Source: Sphagnum compactum (lineage: Eukaryota > Bryophyta > Sphagnopsida > Sphagnales). From it: a stretch of DNA of 64,000 nt. Position 1 is the stretch's first letter. Every line of letters begins with the position of its first letter. Under the pieces are notes generated by a model. It did no database searches and was not told where the DNA came from. It was given only the letters and a program-made list of their open reading frames with translations. Shown piece by piece: positions 42,571 through 54,500 of the stretch. The position numbers and the translations under genes were made by a program. The DNA is taken from the NCBI GenBank assembly GCA_965153455.1, contig OZ234493.1, positions 26,092,213 through 26,156,212 of the forward strand, written 5' to 3'.

Positions 42571-44929
42571 CTTCTTTCATAGTTTTTTAATTTTTTGTTT
42601 TTGTTTTTGTTTTTTGCTTTTACTTTTGCCACAATGAATGAACGTAGGCACAAGATATTGAGGGCTTTTGTTTCTAATTTTTTTCATTTTTGTCTTTTAA
42701 CACAACCATTTTTATTCGAGTGATATTTTTTTTGGAATTGGAATCGATTGAGAGATCTTTTATAAATCCAAATGTTTTTCCTTGTGTGAAAATGGGCATT
42801 TCAACCTTTCATTTTCTACTTCACCTTTCGATTCACTTTCATTTTGTGCACTTGGAAAGGTTGAAAATGCATTCTTTTTAGCAACCACCTTGTGAGAATA
42901 AGCATTATCGATGCTAGGTCGAAGATAGGCATGGCAGATCCTATGGGTTTTCCATCCCCAAAGTATCGAAAAATTCATTGGGCATCCCAGCCCTTTCAAC
43001 AAGCACCCGATGGAAAGTTAATAATTAGCTTTACCCTTACACCCAATTGTGTTTTAATTTCCATCCATTCACCCATCATTCCCATCCCTCTTAATTTACT
43101 TCAATTAGTCCTTTCATCTTCTTTTGGTCCATCGACCTTCTTTTTGTTTCGCCCGTCACATGCACTAGAAGCTTCTTCAATATCTGTCGTATGATCTTTT
43201 CCTTCGCAACCCTGCATTTGTTGTCTTTCTTACATTCGTTTATTTGGTGCAACGGGGTTTAACATGACACTAGTTTACATGCACCACTCATAAGTAGTCA
43301 TTTGTCTTAAAAGCAGTGTTGCCCCAACTTTACCATGTTTTTCTCGTTCTTTAGCATGGACGTGGATTGCATCCATAGACATCATTGATGTTCAATGGGC
43401 TTTGCATTTTTTTTTTCTCTATTAACATCTAATCCTTTTGATATTGCAACTTGACATTTTTTTGTTATTCTTTTCTTGATGTTTGTCCTTTCTTCCATAG
43501 GGTGGTGAAAAAGGCCATTAAAATACTTTTGCTTATTTGCATTGATACACGGGCGGTGATTAAGAGACATTATAAGAAGAACAAACAATTGAAGCACTTG
43601 CTTTAGCTTCTTGCAAATGTCTGGAATCAATTCCAGATCTTACCTCATTTCCATTAGCATGATTACGTTGCACACAAGCCTATATTTATGTAGGGGAATA
43701 CGTTTGATATGTGTAATAATTTCGAACACACCTGAAGCCCCATCTCATGAGACCACAAAAGTCCTTTACATTCTCCATCCATTTGCTAAAGTTAAATTTT
43801 CCCCCTTTAATAATGATTTCCATATTGAGACATAAGTTACTTTAAATTGAGAAGCATTTATCTCTACTTTGGCTTGTTCACCACATCTTTATTTCAGTGG
43901 CCCCTCGAGTATGGTGTATGAATTTGAATGAAATTATTTTGTCCTATATGATTTTGCGAATAGTTTTGACTTCTTTTTCGAGGTGTGTGGGGACATTACT
44001 TGAAGTCATGTTCCACCTTCAATATCAAGTTTTTTTATGCGTTTCGACTCTTAATGTTGGAAAAGTAGTTTGGAAGCATATATCCCATTGTGATCAATGA
44101 AATCATTTATTGCATAATTGCCCGCACATTAGTTATTCAGTTTAGGGATATTCTTATGGAGAATTTTAGTCCTCATTAATTTGGTGTAATGATTCATGAT
44201 GGGTGTGAAACAATGGTTCGTGGCGTTCGAATGATGTTAAATTTGCACCTAGATTAGATTGGGTGGTGCTACAGGTGGATGTTTGTAATGCCTTCAATTT
44301 GATGTCATGGTCAATCATTTTTCAAAAATTACAATCTTTGTTTCATTCTATGGATTTGTTTTTCACATTTGTTCAATGATTTTATGCACACCCATCCCCA
44401 CTGTATTTTTTGCAGGTTTCCTAACATGGGGATCTCATAATCATTTCATCGGAATTACGTACATGATAGGGGAACCCATTGGGAGGAGCATTGTTTGATA
44501 TGGTTCATCTTTGCGCTCTTCACCTTATAGCAACAACTCACCCTATTTGTGTTTTCCTTTTGTTGGTGGATGATACACATATAGTAGATCCCACATCAAA
44601 TGTGGTTCCTATTTTTTTATGATTATAGCATGAGTTTTCATCATTAGACTAAAAGAAATTTACATATTTTCAACTATAATTTACAATTAATTTTTAGTTG
44701 CAAATGACATTTGCAATTAAAAGGATTTATAGTTGCATTGGACAAGTTGCACAAATATTAATTGCAAATGATGATATCATGATGATGTCATCAAATAGAC
44801 AATGGATGAAATATGTATTTGAGTTGATTGTATTTTTGATTTGTTGACTGTCTCACACATGCAACTATCATGCAATTAGTGACCAATTTCTAATGACTAA
44901 TGTCATGTTACCACGTGTCATATTTTTAA
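42571..44929. other. Gene-free AT-rich DNA
   Basis: Several ORFs of 60-100 codons occur on both strands, but none shows conserved motifs. Parts may belong to the accessory gene of the neighbouring Harbinger relic; this is not demonstrated. Confidence 0.4.
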
Positions 44930-46960
44930 AATATTAAATAAATCATATTTATTACCAAAAATTTATCTCAACCATTTATTTCTTAAATCTTTGATTCATA
45001 ACATGGACAAATAATTTTGTGCCATGTGCCAACATTTATGATTTTTGAAACATTTAAAATAAAAATAGGTGGGTAGGTAAGTAAGTAAGTAGGTAAACTT
45101 AGGTAGGTAGGTAAATAGCTAAACCTAGGTAAGTAAGTAAATAGGCCTAGGTGGGTAGGTAGATAAGTAAGTAGGTAGGTATGTAAGTAAATATGCCAAG
45201 GTAAGTAAATAAGTTGAAATAGGTAGGTAGGTAAGTCTTAGGACATTTATGAATTTGTTTTATTTTTTTATGGATTTCACCAAATTAGGGTTAAACTTCT
45301 TTAATTGGTTCATCCCGTTTGGCCAATCTTGTGTATTTTAGCCTTCACGATGCATCTATTTATATAGTTGACACACTTGAAAGGGAGGCCAAACAATATG
45401 GGATACAAAATTAGATTGCAATCAGTTGCAAATAATATACAAAGAAGTTGTGAGTAAATTTTTTTATCCTATACAATTTGGTTTCCTTTCCAATTGTGTC
45501 AACTCCATAAGTAAATAATTCATTAATTAACTAATTAATGCATTAACTTTCTACAACTTATTTACTTACTACTTACCTATTACTTACCTACTTATCTATT
45601 TATTACCTATCTACCTATTAATAATAATAGGTTGTAATGGTATCAAATGTTAATTAAAAGTTATCATTAATTAATTAATATACAACATAAATTATAAATT
45701 AATAGTTAATTAATAATGAATATAATATTAAAATGAACTAAATAATTATTTCATATTAAAAATTCATTAATAAGTAGTTAATTGATTAATTAACTAGTTA
45801 TGCTTAATCAATTAGTATTTAATTAATGACAAACTATTTGATTAATAATCCTAATTTCTGTAATATTTAATATCAATTGATTAATAACTAGTTTCATTTT
45901 ATTAATTACAATTATTCGAATATTACATTTCATCTAATTATTATTTAATTTATATTAAATGGATAATTAACTAATATTAATATGTTTAAATTTTAACAAT
46001 TTTTAATTTTAAATCAGCTAATAAAGTGGTTAATTAATTAATAGCTAATTAATGAATAATTATTAATAATAATCATTCATGTATATTTAATGTCAATTGA
46101 TTAATAACTAATTCTAGTTTATTAAATGGTATTTAATTTTTATCACTAAGTAATAAATTAATACTTGTAATTTATTTAATATGTAACATTGATCAATTCA
46201 TAATTAGTTCTAGTTTATTGAGTAATTTTTACTGAATGACTAAATAAATAATTAATAACTAGTTTCAGTGAATTAATTAATTATATGTATTTATAATTAT
46301 TAAATATTTAATTAAATATTATTTAATCTTCATGACTAGATAAATAATAATAATTTATTTAGTATGTAAAAATGATCAATTAATACCTTTTTTTATTTTA
46401 TTAATAGTATTTTATCTTAATGACTAACTAGATAATATTATTAATTTATTTAATATGTTAAAATCAATCAATTAATAATTATTTTTATTTTATTAAGTAG
46501 TATTTATCTTAATGAATGAATAAACAAATATTATTTATAAATAATTGAATATTAAAATTTAAGTTTTTATTGATTAATCAATATTAAATGAATAATTAGT
46601 TAATATTAAAAATTAAATAATTAAATAATATTTAATTATGAATTATTTATTAAAATATTTAATAATGGTTAAAAATTAAATATCAACTAAATAATAATCT
46701 AATCTAATTTATTAACTCATATTTAATTTTAATGATGGGTAAATAATAATACGTTTCAATTAATTAATTAATAGGACTAAGTGAATAATTAATTAATATT
46801 AAATTTCCTGAATTTTACTAATATTTAATTCCAATTTTTACGAATTTTAAATATTAAATACTTATTATCAATTATTAATTATTAGTTACTATTAATTAAA
46901 TAATTATTCAATATTAAATAATTGCATCATAATTATTGATAGTCAAAAATATAAAGTTAA
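44930..46960. repeat. Extremely AT-rich island with tetranucleotide repeats at its left end
   Basis: From 45062 to 45237 the sequence is an irregular 'taggtaagtaag'-type tetranucleotide tract; its complement ('acttacctacttatc') returns at about 45548-45617. From about 45630 to 46960 almost every base is A or T, arranged as 'ttaattaattaata' and 'tttaatattaaat' phrases. No ORF of note is present. Such DNA can be a matrix-attachment region or decayed satellite; neither is shown here. Confidence 0.75.
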
Positions 46961-47509
46961 ATCATTATTTACACCTTTAATATACCCTTAATGTACTTTT
47001 CACAAAAAAAATTACATTAAACCCTTACAAATATGTTGATAATATTCATAATAAATATGTATTAGAATATAAATAAACTTTTTAATTATATAACCCAAAT
47101 ATGTATGCTTATCATGCTTATAATACACATTATACATCAACTTGTGACTAAATTTTGGTTACACATGAAACTAATGGGCCATGGGGGCTTATTCATGGAT
47201 GATATAATCTTAAAAATATTCACATAGAAGGATGAAAAAGATAGTAATTGCACATTAGTTATAATATAGTTGCAAATCCTCCGCAAATTTGGTGAAATTG
47301 GTGAATAGTTGCAAAAGTAGTCACAAAAATAGTTACAAACGACATATAGTTGCATCCAGTCGTAAATATGATGGTTACATATCCTCACATTTGTTCTGGT
47401 GTTAAGGCATTTAGTGCAATTGTAAAGTGTGTAGCTTGGTCTTCACAAGGGTTGGACCATTCTATATCACTTCCTCTTGATTTTTTTTACTTCCGATTTG
47501 GGCGCTTTG
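46961..47509. other. Gene-free AT-rich DNA
   Basis: Nothing recognisable was seen. It forms the boundary between the AT island and the hAT-like relic. Confidence 0.35.
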
Positions 47510-48705
47510 GTTTAGTTAAATAAGGGGAACCAAAATATCAAGGGGGGAGGGGGTAGTTTGGACTTGTTTTTTCAATAAAACATTTGTGATTTCTTGTAGT
47601 TTTGAAAAAGTTGATGGCTCAACATCCTGTTGCTTGGGGGTATGAATAAAGTAATTGTTCATAAATGCAAATATGGTTTCAATTTTGTTCATTAAGTTTA
47701 AAAAACTTAAAGGTTTGCATAACAAAATTCATGCAATGTGTTGTGTAATCTACCCCATTATGCCCCATAGTTTGGGCCCTTACCATTAGTTCAAGTCAAA
47801 AATGGTGACAAATAGTTTTGGAAATAAAATATTTCATGCAACTAATGGAAAGGCTTAACATGCATTAAAGAAAGGTTCAATTTTTTTTTTGGGGGGCGGG
47901 GTGACAAAGGGGGGAGAGAATGGATTTTTAGTTTTTTCTTTGTTCCCCATGCAATTCCCCAAGTTCCCCAAGATGTTCCCAATAGCACTTTAGATTTACC
48001 CCATATGGTTTGTTCAAAGTTCAATTCTCATGTGTATAAATTACAAAGGTGGGCCACATGGGAACACGTTTGTTTTTATTTTGCAACTTGAGGTTGAAAA
48101 AGGTGTTTCTATTGGGGGGTGCCCAATGTTACAAAAAATTGATGATGTACCAATCAATATGGTTTCTTGAAAAAAATAAAATAAAATTTGAACACATTCA
48201 TGAACTAATTAATACAAATCACATTATGTCACCCAAAGAATGGTGCATGTTTGGTCATGAAATGTGTGATGAAATTAATATTTGCACCTTGAAAGTTTAT
48301 CACCCCATGTGTCCCAAAACAATTTTATTAGGTACATCATTTTTTTGTTAGACCTCCAAATTTAAGAAGGTTACCCACAATCATATAACTCATCCTATTT
48401 AATGTGCTATTTCTATATATTATCCTTATATAGATTTAACAATATAAGGTTCCCTTTTCACTCTTCAATTAGATACACATGCATGGAAAACCAACTTTGG
48501 TTGTCCATGATTGCAATTTTGTTTCAACTCTTCAAATTTTAGTCAACTTTATGCACAATGATTTTGACAGCATGAAAACAATTTGATGCATTACCTTTGG
48601 CATTTTTCACTTTACTATGTTCAATTAATGCTTTTAAAGGCAATTTGGCATTTTCAAAAACTTAAACAAATACTTGAAAACTTCAAAATCCATCATGGGC
48701 CAACC
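47510..48705 (-). pseudogene. Fossil hAT-like (TTF-type zinc-finger/ZMYM-like) transposase
   Basis: Read from the minus strand, short conserved phrases occur in the order expected for this plant transposase-like family. They are MMDFEVFKYLFKFLKMPNC (about 48640-48705), IMDNQSWFSMHVYLIEE (about 48465-48515), GVDYTTHCMNFVMQTFKF (about 47695-47760; relatives have VHCMAHRTNL.VQ) and NKIETIFAFMNNYFIHTPKQ (about 47630-47690). Many stops and frame changes separate them. Assignment rests on remembered motif patterns. Confidence 0.55.
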
Positions 48706-50700
48706 CTCTATGAGCAAATGCCACTTTGCATTTTTTTTTACCTTGTTTGTGAATAAAAAAACAATTTAATCATTATTTGAACACACATCTTTCTTTTCAT
48801 TCTTCACATAATTCACACGCACAATACTCTTTTATTGTAACACCAAGTTTAATATCTATGCACTTTCTAAGGCTTGAATGTTTGATCAAAAATCAAGTTT
48901 TAGCACCAACAACTTATCTTTACTTTCAATTGTAAGACAAATCTTACATGTCATCAAGTTTAATCTCCCATCCATATTAAATATTGGTTCTAACCAAAAA
49001 AACTCACATAGTTTAACATTTTTGATACAATACATTAAGCTACCACTTAGTCTTTTAAGCTTTTTCTTTTATTGGTTCACAAATGTAGTTTCAACCATAT
49101 TTATAATTGCATTGTCAAGTGTGGCAATTAAAAGTTAAGATGTTTGTATAAAAAATATAACATTAAAAAGGAGTTGTAATGGCAAAAATTGATTGATCTT
49201 TAAAAACAATATTGACATTGACACATTCAACATTTGGATCAACTTCAACAACTCGAACTTGGAATCAAAATAAAACTTGATGTTTAATGGCAAACAAAGG
49301 TGTGCCATAGCCAAAAACAAGGAAGGAACAAAAGTAGTTAACAACATTCAAATTGAATATCTTGCAACTAAGTTATCAAGAATTTTAAAAATGGGTTTTT
49401 TCTAGCCCTATTTGAATTCTAAACATTGTAACCAAAAAAAGATCAATGTGTAAAGGGATCAAAGGTCAAAAAGAACTTTGACAAGTTCAAAAAAAAATAG
49501 TGGAACGTTATTAAGGAAAACACACAAAGATGTAAAAGTGATTTAAAATGTTGGAACGAAGAGATAATTTAAAAAGAATGTGAACATGTTTGTGGAAAGC
49601 TTATAATACAAATGTTTTGTTTACTTTTGCTCAAATTTGCTGTTATTGTTATTGTTGTGCCAAAATTAACTACATGCAATAACTACACAAGGACAAAAGC
49701 GAGGTACACCAAATGCAACATTTAAAAAGTTTTAACAAGACCTTTTGAGTTAAACCCAAATCTAACTTGCAAGATTTGAATCTCCAATACTTGTTTTGTT
49801 CCTTAGATACAAAGACCTCACAAATCTTTTCTTCTTGTTGTTTCATGACAAAACCTTAAACAACATAACATTTATGCAATTAACCTATTCACAATTTTTC
49901 TTTTGTCATTTGCAAATAGGTGATGATTTGTTTTCCAAAACTTACATTATGGATGGCAATGGTTGATAATAGATTTAAATTAGTGCAAGAGTGGCAATGG
50001 AGATGTGGAGTGCAATAGTGCCACCTCTTGTCTAGAGAGAGAGATGGGAGGTGCCTACCAATGAATGGGATAAATAACTATTCATAGTAACAAACCGAAA
50101 TCATAGATTTTCCAAATGGTTAATGGTTCAATGTGGGTGGTTGATTTAACCCAATTTCGGTATTTCTTTTAGGGCATTTGCATGCCTTTTTTGGTCAAAA
50201 GATTATAAAAACTTTGCAACAAAAAAATAAAAAATTTAATCACAACTATAGGACTATTCTACATTTTTCAAGCAATATTAATGACTTTTGAACAAAAATG
50301 TAAATTCATTCTATTTAAAATTCATAAATATAATCAATGAAGTTTACCTTTTGATTTCCACATATTTGTTTTGACGAACCTTCAATCTCCATTTTCAATT
50401 CATTAATCCTTGTTATTGATAATTGAATTAGGACATTAATTACTATTCCTTGGTCAAGGTTTTTTTTTTCAATTTTGTTTTGTGACATAAAAAAATTGGT
50501 GAAATTTTCCCAAAAAAGAAAGATTAATCAAATCTATTAAAGAAACAAAATTCACAAATAAATTCCCAATTCTTTTTTTGAGAAGACCACAAAATTTGTT
50601 CCGGAAAAACAAAGATAGTAAGCAATGTCATCAAATAATTAGTTAACCATATAATTGCATTTAATATTTAAGTTCACAAAGTTTACCTGAATTTTGTTCA
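48706..50700. other. Gene-free AT-rich DNA
   Basis: No coding or structural feature could be supported. ORFs at 48878-49138 (+) and 49135-49347 (-) are low-complexity. Confidence 0.4.
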
Positions 50701-51577
50701 TTACATGGCCAATTAATTAAAGTGGACCCATTAAAAGCCACAAAAAGAGATATTGTAAACTCTCAAAAAACGATATTTTGATAAAAAGCCCCAAAAGTGG
50801 TTAGACAGACCCGCTACATCATTGGGTGCCACCTGGCCAGTAGCAGGTAAATATATATGTGGGAATATTTCGCCCCCCCATGAAACAAGGGGTGACCCGA
50901 AAGCAACAAGCCAACCAACAAAACAGAACAGAACCCACCCCACCTTGCTCACTCACTCTCTTAACAGAACAGAAGAAACCCTAGACGGCGCATACACCGT
51001 CCGATTTTAGATCGGACGACTGATCTGGATTCAGATCAAAGCCATGCATGTATACCCTTCAGACCTCATTTCAATCCGACCGTTGGATCTTACGCTAAAA
51101 CGCCACTTTTGTGACTGGAATGGAGGTGAAGAAAAACCCTCATCATTGCGCTTCTCTCTTCTCTCTCTCTCTCTGTCTCTCTCTCTGTGCGTCGTGTTGA
51201 CATGATTCTGTCCGCACACGGGCAGTCTCGCGACTCCATTTGCAAGCTCACGGGGAACACCCACAACCCACTTGCCAGATTCCTCCAGAGATAGTGAAGA
51301 TCAACACTATGCACTTGTTTGTTAGGAGATCTTGACAGCTTGCTGTGGCTTCTGGTTAGGTGTTTGGGAAGTGGAAGGGGGGCTAAGGGTTGAATGATTA
51401 TGCCAAGGATGGTGATGATTATGATGATTGTGATGTGAGTGAGAAGAGATGGGATTGGAGGCAGTCTCTTTCCGTGGCTATGAGTTCCAAGCAGCAGGAG
51501 TTGGGTGCTGTTGCATAGTGTAGTGCCACTTTAGAGAGCCAAGTGGGACGTGGGTAGCAAGGAAGACAGGAACCACA
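50701..51577 (+). promoter_or_regulatory. Upstream region and probable 5' UTR of the SCYL1 gene
   Basis: GC content rises sharply after about 50820. A TATA-like 'taaatatatatg' lies at 50847-50858, an 'aaaccctag' element at about 50976, and a CT microsatellite at about 51152-51187. These are typical of a plant promoter and leader. The transcription start is not determined. Confidence 0.4.
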
Positions 51578-54500
51578 ATGCTCAAGTTTCTCAAGGGAGT
51601 GGTGGGATCAGGAGGTGGTATCAAGGATCTGCCTTATAACATCGGAGAGCCTTATTCCACTGCTTGGGGAGGATGGACACACTGCCGTGGTACTTCCAAG
51701 GTTTGTCTCTCATGCTGCAACTCTGGGTGGGTGCTGCTCCTAGCTTTTGAACTAATGAGGTTGTGTGTGTGTGTGTCCTTTTTTTGGGGGGGGGGATGTG
51801 GGTTTTCAGCTGCTGATGTCTAGTGTCCCAGGTCTTCCGCTCCTTGTTTCTATGATGCAAACTGATCCAGATTAGACTCAATGGAGATTTGGCTTGGTGT
51901 GGAGGGACACAGCAGCTGACAGTTTGATGAAGAAGATTTGTGTGCAATTCTTGGGTCTGTCATGGGATTAGGTTTTGTCTCCTGCCCTGGATTTGAGGCA
52001 TGCATGCTCAGAAAAAAGCTAGAGGGATTCTTCTGTTTTTTTTTGACCTAGGATCCAGGATTCCAGATTCTGCATTTGCTACCCTTGATTTGAAGCATAC
52101 ATGCTCAGAAAAAAACTAGAGGGATTCATCTGTTTTTTTTAAACCTAGGATCTGGGATTCCAGATTCTGCATTTTGTCTCCTACCCCTTGATTCAAGGCA
52201 TGCATGCTCAGAAAAACCTATATGGATTCATCTGTTTTTTTTGACCTAGGATCTGGGATTCTGGATTCTGCATTTTGCTGTGGCATCTGTTATGGTCCTC
52301 ACTGACTCACGATGATTGCATGCAATGAATGACAGGATGACAACTCTGCGGTCTCGATCTTTTCGTACGCAGGTTCAAATGCTCAAGATGGCCGCCTGGC
52401 TGCAGCTCGCAATGGAGCCAAGCGCCTCCGAGTTGTAAGCTATAATTGATTAGAAGAATTTTTTTCCCAAGCCCCCATCACTTCAAGAGTTACACTTAGT
52501 GTATGTTAGCATCAGATACCTACTCTAAACCAATCAATATTTGTTTGCAATAAAAATCCTTTCAGCTGTTCTGGTTGGGTTAAATACTTGCTTCACTGTT
52601 GCAAACCTCTTGTGACATGATAAGAAGCTCTGGTATGCATCCTCTCTATTTTCTGTAAAATAACTTGAGAGGGAGAGTTCTTCGCTGAGAGGCTATTGGC
52701 ATGGGCAGGTGCGGCATCCAAATGTGCTGGTATTTTTGCACAGCACGGAAGCAGAAATGGTGGAAGGTAGTGTGGTCAAACCCACAATTTACCTTGTCAC
52801 GGAGCCTGTTATGCCGCTGGCTGACAAAATCAAGGAGCTAGACTTGCAAGGCACACAGCGGTACCTTTTCCTCTCACTTTTTCTTTTGCTTGAGGAGATC
52901 ATCATGACACAGATTTGTGCAAGCAGTTTGTTCCCAATGACTTTTCTAGCATTTTGATGTGCCCATGGGATTGACTGTGAAAGAGGATATCTTGCAATAC
53001 AGGGATGAGTATTTTGCATGGGGCCTTCATCAGATTGCCAAGGCTGTCAGTTTCCTTAACAATGACTGCAAGCTGGTAATCTTTGATGTGCATTCATTCC
53101 CCCTGCTTTGAGGGTTTCTTATGGAAAAAGGATGTAGGGTGTGCTACAGATTTTTGACAGGCGCAAGTGGATGATGTAGGTCCATGGCAATGTGTGTCTG
53201 GCATCTGTGGTAGTGACTCCAACACTTGATTGGAAATTACATGGCCTTGATGTGCTCTCAGAGTTTGATGGCGGGAATCCTGCTGCCACAGGTCCTATGC
53301 TTGTAAGTTTGACCAATATCCGTTAGGTTTTCACATTCTGAATGCAGTCTGAATTAAGAAAAGTCTACTCCATGAGGCAAAATAGAAGGGAGTGATCTAA
53401 TCTAATCTTCTGTTACTGTGAAAAATGGGCTTGCATTGGTGATGAGTATGGAGATACTTCTCAATTCTCATGAGAGTTAATTCCTCCTGCAGCAATACGA
53501 CTGGCTGGTTGGGACACAATACAAGGCTCTGGAGTTGGGCAAGAGTGACTGGGCTACCATCCGCAAGTCTCCCCCATGGGCACTTGACTCTTGGGGTCTC
53601 GGTCGGTACTCTTCTTCCACCTCATGCTTTATGAGTTTTTTCTTAAGAATGCGCGTGTGTTTTAAAGATGTCATTCCACTGTTTCCTTCTGCCTCTGCTC
53701 AGAACAGAGGACACCGCTTTCCTTATAAGCAAGTGTGAGTCATTTGTGACAGAAAATAGATGTAGAGGTAACTCCTCCCTGTTGACCGGCATTTCCCTTT
53801 TGAGACCCTCATTACTACTGTCTGCATCTTGCTTGAGCAGGTTGTTTGATATATGAACTCTTCTCAAATAGCAAGCTGATGAAGACAGAAGAGCTGCGTA
53901 ACACATCATCTATCCCAAAGGTATTTTGGGTTGGGTTGTGCTGGGTTTGCACCTTTTGGACAGGGTTTTGAAATCATGTACTTGCTCTGAAGACAGTCTC
54001 GTAGAGTGATCTGGACTTGCATTTTACTGAGATTGTGGCTTTGGGTCCTTCCCAGACCTTGGTACCTGACTACCAGCGGCTTTTGGGTTCAGTCCCAGCG
54101 AAGAGGATGAATTCATTGAAGCTGATAGATAACAGTGGTGAGATCTCCAGGCATTCACCTCCCTGATTGAAAGACCAAAAAATGAAGCAGAACTCAAATC
54201 GGACTTTGTGGTTATTCTCACAGCTGTATGGAGCACTAATGTGAACTTGGACATCTGGGGAATATGTGCAGAATTTTTCCAGAATAAGCTTGTGGAGACA
54301 ATTCAGTTCATGGAGGTGTTGAACCTGAAAGACAGTATGGAGAAGGACACCTTCTTTCGCAAACTTCCGACCCTGGCAGAGCAGCTTCCTCGCCCTATTG
54401 TGACAAAGAAGGTACTGTCCCACGTCCTCCTTGTTTTATCATCTGCCAGGCCCAAAACAATCATATAAATTGCAGAGCTTTTGAACAAAGCTGTTGGTGA

